Shown piece after piece: positions 6,155 to 14,616 of a stretch of DNA of 42,490 bases (positions within the stretch are counted from its first letter, which is position 1; each line of letters opens with the position of its first letter). The notes below the pieces were generated by a model. It saw nothing but the letters and a program-made list of their open reading frames with translations. It made no database searches and was not told the DNA's origin. The DNA comes from Actinomycetes bacterium (GTDB lineage: Bacteria > Actinomycetota > Thermoleophilia > Gaiellales > Gaiellaceae). The stretch lies in the NCBI GenBank assembly GCA_025358355.1, contig JANYJX010000075.1, positions 1 through 42,490 of the forward strand, in the 5' to 3' direction. The position numbers and the translations under genes are program-made.

Positions 6155-8238
6155 GCGACCCGCTTGCCGGCGAACGGCAGGTACGACTCCGCGGAGAGCG
6201 CGGCCACCCCGATCCGCGGCAGATCGAGCCTGCTCTCGAAGACGACGAAGCGGCGCTGCCAGCGCGGGAAGAACTTGCGGTTGAAGAGCAGGAGATTGTC
6301 GAGCTGGAAGTGGCCCTTCAACGCGAGCAGCGCCTGGCGTTGGACGCGCTGCACGCCCGAGAGCACGGCTTCGGGGGCGAGCACGGCGGCGAACGGCGCG
6401 AAGTTGAGCGAGATTCGCTCGAAGCCGTTCTCCCGCGCCCAGGCAACCGACTCGCACACGAGCCACTCATTGAGGCCGTTCGGGGTCGTCCGCCGCCGAG
6501 GCATCGTCGACAGCGACAGCGCTGCGCCTCGATGCGAAACGGCGTAATGCAGAAAGCCTTGCGGCACTCCGTCCGGCGAGCGCGCGATCACGAACACTGC
6601 TTCGTTGCCGTCGAGCCTGAAGAGCGTGTCGATCGCCATCACAAAGCCACGTTCCGGTGCGCTTCCCCGCCACTCAGCTGCAATCGCCGCCAGCTCGACC
6701 CGCAGCGCCCGGCCGACGTCGGCTGCGCGAACGACGTCGGCCGTATAGCCCGCTGCGAGCAACCGCGAGGTCGACTGGCGCACCTTTCGTATCGCCCGAC
6801 CCTCGAGTGAGAAAGAGGCAACATCGAGAACCGCCTCGTCGCCGTGGTACAGGGCGTGCAGTCCGTGGCGGCGGTAGAGAGCGAGACACTCCTCGGAGAC
6901 GCCGAGGATCGCGATGCGCCAACCACGCGAGCGCGCGTGCGCGATGAAGTCTCCGGTCACCGCGTCGATCTCCTCCGGCGGACCCAGCGGATCGCCAGAC
7001 ACGATCGCAACACCGCCGACGACCCGGTAGGCGACGAGCGATCGCTCCCCGGCGCCGAAGAAGTACGACTTGTCGGCACGGAGGACGAACGGCGCGAGCG
7101 TGTCCGTGCCCCATTCGGCGACGAGGCGATGCGCCAGACCACGGCACCGCGCGTCCTCGTCGTGACGGTAGCGCCAGGGCGCGAGCCACGCCGCCAGCAA
7201 CGCAGCCGCGCCGGCGAGGCCGAGCGCGAACACCGACGGCCCGAACCAGCTCCCGAACGGTCCCGAGAGATGCTGGGAGCCCCGCAACGATCCACCGACC
7301 AGCGTCGTCGTCGTCTCGCGCACGGCGAATCCCACGCTGAACGGCCGGTCGGCCGCGAGCCGGTTGGCCCACAACGCCATGAAGCCATACGCGTAGATCC
7401 CACCGACGATCACTGCAAGGCGCTGGAGCAGCCGAGCCCGGGTCGCCGGGTCACCGGGGTGCGCGAAGTCAGCACGCCGGGCTAGGAGCGCCGCAGCCAA
7501 CATCCCCGTGACGACGGCGCCATAGTCCCGATGCACCAGGTGGATCACAGTGGAGCCGATCAGCAGGCCGAAGGCGAGCTGCCAGGCCCGGTGGTGGCCG
7601 CGCGCAAGACCGCGCGAGACGTAGACGAGGGCGAGCCCGAGCGGCGCTGCCAGCGCGCTCGCAACCGGCCTGACCTCCGGTGCGAACTCCGAGAGAAGCG
7701 TCGCGCTGTGCTCTGGAAGGAACGAGTCGACGACGGCGAGGACGCCAGCCGCCGCGGTGAACCAGGCGAGCACGACCCGCATCTTCGGGCGCTCGACCGC
7801 ATCGCCACGAGCGAGAAGCGCGCCAGCGAGGCCCGCGAGGAGAGCAGGTAGAACGACCGCACGCAGCAGGCCGGCGTCCCGAAACGCCGATTCAGCAGCG
7901 ATTTGACGCACAACGAGGATCGAGACGCCTGTCGTCAGGTATGCCCAGAAGGCGACGAAGAGCCCGGCGAGAAGCGCGGCAGGCAGCCGTCCGAGCGAAA
8001 CCGCACGTGCGAGCAGACCGAGCGCAAATGCCGCCGTCCCCCACACCGCGACGAACAGGACGAGTGGCACCGACGAGTGCTTGGAGAGCTCGTCGAGCGG
8101 CAACGCCTCGCCCACGACCGGACCCGGCAGATGCACGGCCGGCCCGACGAGGTAGAGCCAACCGTTTGCCGCGAGGACGATCGCGAAGGCGACAACGACG
8201 GCCGCTGCCCCGATCCCAACGCGCGTCAGCCTACGCAT
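6151..8238 (-). CDS. MprF-like aminoacyl-phosphatidylglycerol synthase (DUF2156)
   Basis: The 695-residue protein has an N-terminal half with about nine membrane segments and a cytoplasmic C-terminal DUF2156 domain (~residues 370-690). Diagnostic motifs are VSGDPLGPPEEID, FSLEGRAIRKVRQSTSRL and LSTMPRRRTTPNGLNEWLV; FNRKFFPRW lies near the end. The family transfers an amino acid, often Lys or Ala, from aminoacyl-tRNA to a lipid headgroup (phosphatidylglycerol or diacylglycerol), lowering negative surface charge and raising resistance to cationic peptides. Start ATG 8238 overlaps the upstream esterase stop (TAG 8231-8233) by 8 bp, so translation is probably coupled. The amino acid specificity is unknown. 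A second homologue lies at 10176-12005. Confidence 0.9.
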   Translation of the reverse strand: MRRLTRVGIGAAAVVVAFAIVLAANGWLYLVGPAVHLPGPVVGEALPLDELSKHSSVPLVLFVAVWGTAAFALGLLARAVSLGRLPAALLAGLFVAFWAYLTTGVSILVVRQIAAESAFRDAGLLRAVVLPALLAGLAGALLARGDAVERPKMRVVLAWFTAAAGVLAVVDSFLPEHSATLLSEFAPEVRPVASALAAPLGLALVYVSRGLARGHHRAWQLAFGLLIGSTVIHLVHRDYGAVVTGMLAAALLARRADFAHPGDPATRARLLQRLAVIVGGIYAYGFMALWANRLAADRPFSVGFAVRETTTTLVGGSLRGSQHLSGPFGSWFGPSVFALGLAGAAALLAAWLAPWRYRHDEDARCRGLAHRLVAEWGTDTLAPFVLRADKSYFFGAGERSLVAYRVVGGVAIVSGDPLGPPEEIDAVTGDFIAHARSRGWRIAILGVSEECLALYRRHGLHALYHGDEAVLDVASFSLEGRAIRKVRQSTSRLLAAGYTADVVRAADVGRALRVELAAIAAEWRGSAPERGFVMAIDTLFRLDGNEAVFVIARSPDGVPQGFLHYAVSHRGAALSLSTMPRRRTTPNGLNEWLVCESVAWARENGFERISLNFAPFAAVLAPEAVLSGVQRVQRQALLALKGHFQLDNLLLFNRKFFPRWQRRFVVFESRLDLPRIGVAALSAESYLPFAGKRVA

Positions 8239-9205
8239 GTTTCCCGCCGATGTGCGCCGAAGCGACGAGGAAAGCGTTCGTCGCCTGGGCGCGCCAGATC
8301 GCCCAGTTGTGGCCACCGCGAACGAGCCGGAAGCTGTGCGCTACCCGGTCGCGGGATAGCTTGGCCGCGAATGCGGAGTTCTGGTCGTGGAACGAGTCGG
8401 TCGTCCCCGAGTAGAGCCACACGTAGGCGCCCGTGCGGCGCAGCTTCGGCGCGGCGCGCGCGAGCGTCAGGAGAGGGCTGTTCGCTGCGAGCCGGGCTTG
8501 GTCACCGCCGAAGATGCTCTTCAGGTTCCCGGCAAGCTGGTAGCCGGACCAGCTCTCGAGCACGCGGAACTCGCCTGGGTGATGAAGACCGATGTTGAGC
8601 GCGCCATAGCCGCCCTCGGAGAGCCCGGCAAGCACACGGTCTGCGCCGAGAGGGATCGTCCGGTAGCGCGCGTCGACGGCCCGCACGAGATCGTGCGCGA
8701 CGAAGGTCTCCCAGCCCTCGCCTGTCCCGATCCCGTTCGCCCACTCCTTGTCCGTGAAGGTACTCGTGGATCCGAACGGCAAGACGAGGATGAACGGCCG
8801 AATCCGCCGCTTCGCAAGCAGGACATCCTCGACGACTCCCATCTGAACCGTCTTCAGGAACGCCGCCGGACGGCCAGGGAAGCCGTGCAAGAGGTACATC
8901 ACCGCGTAGCGCTGCCTAGGGTTGGTCGCATAACCAGGCGGCAGGTAGACGTCTACCGGCTGGCTGCGGCCGCCAAGGGCCGGACTCGCGACGAAGAAGC
9001 GTTGCGTGACACCTACCTCGTGCACGAACGCAGGGTCGCGCGGCGGCGGAAAGCCTCGATAGAGCCAGAAGTTGCGGACATAGTGGAGCGTGCCGACCAG
9101 GCCGATCGCCACAAGCAACGCGATTGCGAACCCAGCCATCAAGCGAGAGCCCCAGTTGCCCCAGGGTCGCCAAGAAGGCGATTCGCGCAGGTCTCCTGTC
9201 GTCAC
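8231..9205 (-). CDS. Membrane-anchored PF00756 esterase
   Basis: GTG 9205 starts a 324-residue protein with one N-terminal membrane anchor (~residues 22-41, LMAGFAIALLVAIGLVGTL). An extracytoplasmic alpha/beta hydrolase domain follows. Motifs are RYAVMYLLHGFPGRP, nucleophile Ser in GLSEGGYGALNIG, LESWSGY shared with its two paralogues here, and catalytic His in RGGHNWAIW. It overlaps the downstream MprF-like gene by 8 bp. Esterase genes beside aminoacyl-lipid synthases are known in actinobacteria (Corynebacterium), where they affect aminoacyl-lipid levels. A role in hydrolysing or remodelling aminoacylated lipids outside the membrane is the natural inference. Confidence 0.88.
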   Translation of the reverse strand: MTTGDLRESPSWRPWGNWGSRLMAGFAIALLVAIGLVGTLHYVRNFWLYRGFPPPRDPAFVHEVGVTQRFFVASPALGGRSQPVDVYLPPGYATNPRQRYAVMYLLHGFPGRPAAFLKTVQMGVVEDVLLAKRRIRPFILVLPFGSTSTFTDKEWANGIGTGEGWETFVAHDLVRAVDARYRTIPLGADRVLAGLSEGGYGALNIGLHHPGEFRVLESWSGYQLAGNLKSIFGGDQARLAANSPLLTLARAAPKLRRTGAYVWLYSGTTDSFHDQNSAFAAKLSRDRVAHSFRLVRGGHNWAIWRAQATNAFLVASAHIGGKHA

Positions 9206-9319
9206 TGCACGGAGTCTCGACGCGAGCCGTCCCGGTGGCTATCGGGCGGTCGGGCGATTGCCACCTTCTGCACGTCCACGATCGGAGGAGCAAGAGATCC
9301 TCCGAATGGAGGAGAAGCG

Positions 9320-10192
9320 CTAACCCGTGGCGGCGAGGTGATCGAGGGCGAGGCCGAGCCAGGCTGCGGCATGACGCGTCCAAAGCGATTGGACATGCCC
9401 GCCCGCGAACAGCCGAAACAGGTGAGGTACATGCGCGGCTGCGAGCTCCCGGTCGAACTGCTTGTTCTCCGCACGGAAACGGCTGTCGGCCGTCCCGACA
9501 TAGAACGCGAGGAACGTTGCGTTGCGCACGAATGTCGGCCTGAGCCCGGCGATGAACGAGTGTGCGCTCGCACGGGCGTTCTTCGTTGGCGAACCGAGGT
9601 CGAGTCCGACGCTGCCGGTCGGGTCGGTCGGATGGAAGTACCCACTCCAGGACTCGATCGCAGAGAACGCGCCGAGATGATGGAGACCGAGCAACATCGC
9701 GCCGTAGCCACCGGCCGAGACACCGACAATCGCGCGACCCCGACGCGACGGGATCGTGCGGAATCGCCTGTCGACAAAACGCGGCACCTCGACGGCGACT
9801 GCGGTCTCCCAGTTGCGACCCAGGCCCGAGTCGAGGTACTCGGTGTCCGGCTCGCCGTCGCGTGCGCCCTGGATCGCAACGACAATCGCGTCTCGCCCGA
9901 GCGTTGTCATCGCCCTCCGCAGGAAATCGGTGTTCCGATAGGCGACCGACGATGCGGGCAGGCCGTGGAGGAAATAGATGACCGGGTAGCGCTTCGTGGT
10001 CGTTGAATAGTCGGGCGGCAGATAGATGCGAAGCCCGATCTCGTCGCGCAACGCATCCGAGCCGAAGCCGACGTCGACGGCGGACGGCCATTCCGCCGCG
10101 GAGCTTCCTGCGTCCAACGAGACGCCTCCGATCGCGGCGGCGGCAAGAAGGACGAGCGCGAAACGCGCCGCCAGGCTACGCCGCCGTTGCAC
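9320..10192 (-). CDS. Secreted PF00756 esterase
   Basis: GTG 10192 overlaps the 3' end of the upstream synthase gene by 17 bp. Residues 1-33 are a signal peptide with an RRR-rich start and a hydrophobic core (FALVLLAAAAIGG). The esterase domain shows RYPVIYFLHGLPASS, nucleophile Ser in GVSAGGYGAMLLG, IESWSGYF and a catalytic His in FAGGHVQSLW. It is predicted to act outside the membrane. An unrelated-looking 114-bp gap separates it from the next gene in the same direction, so the cluster may be two transcripts. The substrate is inferred as an ester of the envelope, from its pairing with the MprF-like gene. Confidence 0.87.
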   Translation of the reverse strand: MQRRRSLAARFALVLLAAAAIGGVSLDAGSSAAEWPSAVDVGFGSDALRDEIGLRIYLPPDYSTTTKRYPVIYFLHGLPASSVAYRNTDFLRRAMTTLGRDAIVVAIQGARDGEPDTEYLDSGLGRNWETAVAVEVPRFVDRRFRTIPSRRGRAIVGVSAGGYGAMLLGLHHLGAFSAIESWSGYFHPTDPTGSVGLDLGSPTKNARASAHSFIAGLRPTFVRNATFLAFYVGTADSRFRAENKQFDRELAAAHVPHLFRLFAGGHVQSLWTRHAAAWLGLALDHLAATG

Positions 10193-12005
10193 CCGTACGG
10201 AGCAGAGCGGTGAGCGACCGCGGGAGCTGACCCTCCGCAACGAGAGCCGCAAGGCCGATCGCAGGCAGCGCCGCCGAGCCTTCGTAGAGCAGATAGCGAG
10301 GTTCCCAGCGCGGGAAGAACTTTGCATTGAAGCGGTACAGGCTCTCGATCTGGAACCAGCGGCTCGCGAACCCGAGCAGTCGTGCGAACAAGCGATCTAC
10401 CCGCCCGCGAGGGCTCCGCAACGGACGGGCGAAGGCAGCGAAGTTCAAAGAGAGCTCCTCGACGCCGCGCTCGCTGAGCAACTCGATCGATCGGACGACC
10501 ATAAACTCGGTGAGCCCGTTCGGTGTATCGCGATCGCGCCGCATCAGAGAGAGCGACATTGCAGGGCGACCGTACGACGGAAGGAAATGAATCCAGCCGC
10601 ATGCCGTCCCGTCTGCGGCCCGCGCCACCACGACGAGGCCATCGCGTGCCGGGCCATCGGTGAGGCCGCCGATCGACATCGCGAACCCGCGCTCCGGTTC
10701 GCCTTCGCGCCACCGGTCAGAGATCGCCTCGAGCTCCGCAAGAGTCGCCGCGGTCAGATCGGCGACTGCCTCGACCGACGCCGTGAAGCCGCCGGCGACG
10801 AGACGGCTCACCGACTGGCGCACCTTGCGGATCGCCCGACCTTCGAGTGAGAACGCGCCGGTCTCGACGATCGCCTCGTCACCGAGGTAGAGCGACCGGA
10901 AGCCAGCCTCCCGCCAGCACGCTGCTGCCGACTCACTGGCGCCGGTCACTCCAAGCCTCAGGCCATGCCCGTCCGCGAACGCGCGCGCTTCGTCAATCAG
11001 CGCCGGTGTGGCATCGTCCGGGCCTACGGCGTCGCCCGCCACGAGCAGGACGCGACCCTCGATGCGGTAGCCGAGAAACGCCCGCCGGTCGGGGCAGAAC
11101 AGATATTCCAGGTCATCCCGGAGCTTGAAGCACGCAAGCGTGTCGCGGCCGTGCTCGCGCACGACTTCGCGCGCGAGACGGCGCTCCGGCGCGGCTGTGC
11201 AGGCGGGTCGGAGCGGCCGGAAGACTGCCAATGCTGCAGCAAAGAGCGCCAGGATCATCAAGCCGCGGACGACGTATGGGGCGACAGGATCGTCGAAGAG
11301 GATCGGCCCTGACTGCCAAGACAACAGCGACCACGCCTCCCGCGCCGCCGTATCGATGCTCGGGTCGGTATGGCCCGCCATCCAAACCGAGACGACGGAT
11401 GCGACCGAAATCGCGAGCGCGGCGATTGCCAACGGGACGAGCGACGAGCGAAGCGCGAACCGCTCGTGCTCGACCTCGAACGCCTGGCGGCCACGGAAGA
11501 GCCCGACCGCAAGAGCCACATCGATGGTCGCCTCTTCCACATCGAGGCCTTTGAAGATGTTCAACAACGCCAACCCGAGCAGCAGAACGACCGCGAGGTG
11601 AAGAGCGCGCCGCCGACGGCGATAGAGGTACACCGACGCAAGCCCGAGCGCGACGCTGAGTGGCAATGCGATCTGGTGGAAGATCGGCAAGCTCGAGATC
11701 GGCTCGAGGCCCAGAAGCAGTCGGCCTCGCCAAGCGATGTTCGGTGTAAGCGCGGACACCGCGTTGACGATCGCCACAAGAAGTGTTGCGGCTGAGACGA
11801 CCAGCGGAAGCCCTGGGCGTCTGGCACGAAGGGCCGTCGCCGGACGATGTACGGCGACACGGCTGTGGATCGATGTGTTCCGTAGGCGTGGGAACAGATC
11901 GCGCCAGTCCTTGATCACGAGCCAGGCGCCAACCAACCCGGCGGCAACGAAGCCGTCGGTCAACTGGATGACATCGAAGGCGACGGCGACGGAGACCGCA
12001 GCCAC
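10176..12005 (-). CDS. Second MprF-like aminoacyl-phospholipid synthase (DUF2156)
   Basis: The N-terminal ~300 residues carry several membrane helices. The C-terminal DUF2156 domain has VAGDAVGPDDATPAL, FSLEGRAIRKVRQSVSRL, MRRDRDTPNGLTEFMVV and FNAKFFPRWEPRYL, so it is a paralogue of the protein at 6151-8238. It probably aminoacylates a lipid headgroup from charged tRNA. GTG 12005 is the first canonical start. However, the reading frame upstream also looks coding (VEHHEYGPRVYILGQRVHEF) for ~30 codons without any ATG, GTG or TTG. The true start may be a rare codon such as CTG 12092, or a frameshift may hide it. Confidence 0.87.
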   Translation of the reverse strand: MAAVSVAVAFDVIQLTDGFVAAGLVGAWLVIKDWRDLFPRLRNTSIHSRVAVHRPATALRARRPGLPLVVSAATLLVAIVNAVSALTPNIAWRGRLLLGLEPISSLPIFHQIALPLSVALGLASVYLYRRRRRALHLAVVLLLGLALLNIFKGLDVEEATIDVALAVGLFRGRQAFEVEHERFALRSSLVPLAIAALAISVASVVSVWMAGHTDPSIDTAAREAWSLLSWQSGPILFDDPVAPYVVRGLMILALFAAALAVFRPLRPACTAAPERRLAREVVREHGRDTLACFKLRDDLEYLFCPDRRAFLGYRIEGRVLLVAGDAVGPDDATPALIDEARAFADGHGLRLGVTGASESAAACWREAGFRSLYLGDEAIVETGAFSLEGRAIRKVRQSVSRLVAGGFTASVEAVADLTAATLAELEAISDRWREGEPERGFAMSIGGLTDGPARDGLVVVARAADGTACGWIHFLPSYGRPAMSLSLMRRDRDTPNGLTEFMVVRSIELLSERGVEELSLNFAAFARPLRSPRGRVDRLFARLLGFASRWFQIESLYRFNAKFFPRWEPRYLLYEGSAALPAIGLAALVAEGQLPRSLTALLRTGATAA

Positions 12006-12328
12006 AACCGCGATCCCGAGCGCAAACTCGTGAACGCGTTGCCCAAGGATGTAGACCCGGGGCCCGTACTCGTGGTGCTCTACCCGGATCAGGGTTGGCG
12101 CCTTACCTGGGCGCCGCCGCTTCGCCGAAGGCGCGCCCCGCCCCCGAACGATCCCGTCGGGTAGGCGCCACCCGCGTCGAGCCAGAGCGTGGCGGCGCGC
12201 AGGGACGGCGGGTTCCCGTTCGAGGGGGGCGGATTCACGGAATCATCATCGTGGGCGAGGCTGAGGCGCCGGCATCGTTCGACCGGACGACCGCGTGGAG
12301 GAGCTTTCGCGCTGGCTCCCCACAACTC
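12006..12328. other. Intergenic stretch with hairpin, no clear gene
   Basis: 12006-12092 probably encodes an extra N-terminus of the synthase on the minus strand. Beyond it, GGCGCC (12097-12102) and GGCGCC (12110-12115) form a hairpin with a 7-nt loop. It could be a terminator for the kinase transcript arriving from the right, or a leader structure. A 78-codon minus frame (12089-12325) shows no domain and is not called. No promoter stands out. Confidence 0.4.
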
Positions 12329-13501
12329 CTACCGGGGCAAGCGTACCTCGGCGCGCGTCCCGGCGCCCGGTCGAGACACGACGCTCATCCGTCCACCCGC
12401 GGATTCGACCCGCACCCGCTGGGAGGCGAGCCCGATGTGGCCGTCGGCAAGACGCGCGGCCAGCTGTCCCGGATCGAGGCCGCAGCCATCGTCCTCGACG
12501 ACGAGCACGACGTCGCCGTTCGCCCGAGACAGCTCGACTTCGAGCCTTTGCGCGCTCGCATGGCGAACGACATTCAAGACGAGCTCCCGGGCAGCGGAGA
12601 AGAGCAGCTGATCGTGGCGGCCGCCAACATCTGGACGCAGATCGAGCGCTAGCTCGAGCCCACCGTGGAGAGCCGCTCGCTCGGCGACGCTTCGTACCGC
12701 CGCCTCGAGCCCGGCCTCATCGAGCACATAGGGGTGCAGCTCGAAGATTGCCTCCCGAAGATCACCGACCGTCTCGCGCACTGCCTGCTCGGCGCGCGCC
12801 AGAGCCGGATGCGGGGCGGTTTCGGCGGCTTCGTCGAGTTCGTGCAGCGCTGAGAGGAGATTCTGAACGGCGTGGTCGTGCAAGCTCTCGGCGAGCGCCT
12901 TCCGCTCCCGCTGCTCGGCAGAGAGCGCATCGGCGAGTAGCCGCGAGCGCGAGTCCGCAAGCTGCTCCACGGCTTCCGTGCGCCTGGCGAGCAGCGCCGA
13001 GAGGAGGACGCACGCGGCACCCACCCACGCCAGGTAGCCGGCGTAGGTCGCGATGAATCGTTCCGCGTCGTTGCCCTTGCCCGCCGGGTGTGCGATGCCC
13101 TGGATCACGTAGGCGACGATCGTCGCGCCGGAGGCCAGCGCGGTCACCGTCGGGCGAAAGCGAAATGCGACCAATATCGGGATCAGGGCGTAGGCAAGCC
13201 GGGCGTTCGAGAAAGGGCCTCCCGAAAGTTCAGCGAGCGCTGTGATGAACGCGACATCGAGTGCGGTTGCGATGAGGCCGAAGCGAGGGTCGGTGCGTCT
13301 CAAAGTGACCCAGGCGAGCGCCCCGACGCTCCAGGCGGCGAAGAGCGCGAAGACGATGTAGAAGTCCGCTCGCTCGGGATTCGGATGCGGCAGGCTGCGG
13401 GACAGCAGGAGCAGTCCGATCGCCGGAAGCCGGAGCCACGCGACGAGGCGCTCCGTCTCGCCGACCGCCGCCCGGGCACGCTCCGTGACGGGTGGGCGCA
13501 C
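12329..13501 (-). CDS. Sensor histidine kinase, NarL/DesK type
   Basis: GTG 13501 begins a 390-residue kinase. Five to six membrane segments span residues ~20-170 with no large extracytoplasmic loop, so it may sense membrane state. A HisKA_3 dimerisation segment follows with the phospho-acceptor in SLHDHAVQNLLSALHEL. The HATPase domain has ELVLNVVRHASA (N box), VVEDDGCGLD (G1 box) and HIGLASQRVRVESAGG (G2). The response regulator gene is immediately upstream, with its stop 7 bp before this start, so the two are cotranscribed. Ligand unknown. The neighbouring lipid-modification cluster is a candidate target, by position only. Confidence 0.92.
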   Translation of the reverse strand: MRPPVTERARAAVGETERLVAWLRLPAIGLLLLSRSLPHPNPERADFYIVFALFAAWSVGALAWVTLRRTDPRFGLIATALDVAFITALAELSGGPFSNARLAYALIPILVAFRFRPTVTALASGATIVAYVIQGIAHPAGKGNDAERFIATYAGYLAWVGAACVLLSALLARRTEAVEQLADSRSRLLADALSAEQRERKALAESLHDHAVQNLLSALHELDEAAETAPHPALARAEQAVRETVGDLREAIFELHPYVLDEAGLEAAVRSVAERAALHGGLELALDLRPDVGGRHDQLLFSAARELVLNVVRHASAQRLEVELSRANGDVVLVVEDDGCGLDPGQLAARLADGHIGLASQRVRVESAGGRMSVVSRPGAGTRAEVRLPR

Positions 13502-13508
13502 TGTCGAC

Positions 13509-14150
13509 CTACTCGATCAGCCCGCGCCGCATCGCGGACGCTACGGCCGCTGCGCGATCGGAGACGCCGAGCTTCTCGTACAGGTGCTGGACGTGCGTCT
13601 TGACCGTCGTTACGCCGAGGAACAGCTCCGTCGCAATCGTGGGCAGGCTCTTACCGTCTGCGATCAGCCGGAGGATCTGGTGCTCTCGGTCGGTGAGCGC
13701 GGGTGCATCGCGCCGCTTCCTGAGCCGAATCTCTGACGCGAGCCCCGTGGCCACCTCGGGCGGCAGCACCGTCTCACCCCGGGCGCAAGCGAGCACCGCG
13801 TCGACGATCTGCTCGCGGCGCGCCTCCTTCGGAAGAAAGCCTGCAGCACCGGTCTCGACTGCCTTGTAGACGATGCCGCTGTCGGTGAACGCCGACACGA
13901 GAAGGACACGGGTGGTGAGCCCGTCGCGGTTGACCGCGTGGATGATGGCGACGCCGTCGAGTTCCGGCAGGCGGTAGTCGACGAGCGCCACGTCGGGCAG
14001 GTGCTCGCGGATCGCGGCGAGGGCGGAGCGACCGTCCCCCGCCTCGGCGACGACATCGACCTGGCCGCTGGACAAGAGCGCGCGGACGACGCCGTCACGG
14101 TAGAGCGGATGGTCATCGGCGACGACCACCGTAATCTTCTTCGAGGTCAT
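13509..14150 (-). CDS. NarL/FixJ-type response regulator
   Basis: The receiver domain shows VVADDHPLYRDG (acidic pocket), phospho-acceptor Asp in VALVDYRLPELDG, the LLVSAF Ser/Thr position and the FLPKEA lysine. A LuxR-type HTH follows: LTDREHQILRLIADGKSLPTIA, then TVKTHVQHLYEKLGVSDRAAAV. At 213 residues it has standard family length. It probably binds promoter DNA once phosphorylated by the kinase encoded next (12329-13501). TACGAT about 11 nt upstream of ATG 14150 is a possible -10 box. Targets are unknown. Confidence 0.94.
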   Translation of the reverse strand: MTSKKITVVVADDHPLYRDGVVRALLSSGQVDVVAEAGDGRSALAAIREHLPDVALVDYRLPELDGVAIIHAVNRDGLTTRVLLVSAFTDSGIVYKAVETGAAGFLPKEARREQIVDAVLACARGETVLPPEVATGLASEIRLRKRRDAPALTDREHQILRLIADGKSLPTIATELFLGVTTVKTHVQHLYEKLGVSDRAAAVASAMRRGLIE

Positions 14151-14253
14151 CCGACCTGGTCATCGTACTCAGGGCGTGCAGCGTTCGGCATCCTCCGACC
14201 GACGGGCCAATCGGCGGATAACGCGTTGGCGCCGCGTCGTCGACACTCGGGAC

Positions 14254-14616
14254 ATGGCTGCCCAAGTCATCGTGGGACAGGACGAGATCACGATCGAGCT
14301 CTCGGGCTGGAACGCGTTGCCATCGTTGCGGCGCATCATCCGCATCCCTCTGGCGGCGATCCGCTCGATCCGGACCGACCAGCTTCCGGAGAGCGAGAGC
14401 CTGTCGGCGATTGCGAGCGTCGCAGGCCCGCTGACCGGCGTTCGCACGGGCTCCGTCGTGCACGACGGCCGGCGAGTGTTCCTCGCCTACCGGCCCGGCG
14501 CCTCCACGGTCACGCTCGAGATCGACCGCGAGCACTTTCCGGAGGTCGACTACGACTCCGTCGTGCTCGGCGTCGATCCTTCGTCCGTCGAGTTGGCCGA
14601 GCCCGACGCCCCCTGA
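14254..14616 (+). CDS. Conserved-looking hypothetical protein, beta-rich
   Basis: ATG 14254 gives a 120-residue protein that starts MAAQVIVGQDEITIELSGW. The alternating strands ([66 protein letters not shown]) resemble the bacterial PH-like fold, which is an inference from pattern only. No signal peptide or membrane helix is seen. An in-frame extension to 14176 is possible but its composition looks non-coding. Its 3' end overlaps the end of selB on the other strand by 67 bp. Confidence 0.72.
   Translation: MAAQVIVGQDEITIELSGWNALPSLRRIIRIPLAAIRSIRTDQLPESESLSAIASVAGPLTGVRTGSVVHDGRRVFLAYRPGASTVTLEIDREHFPEVDYDSVVLGVDPSSVELAEPDAP

Noticed and set aside
8387..10006. 539-codon plus-strand frame opposite the esterases
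   Set aside because: No domain or signal; composition is that of an antisense frame, and both minus-strand esterases are complete.
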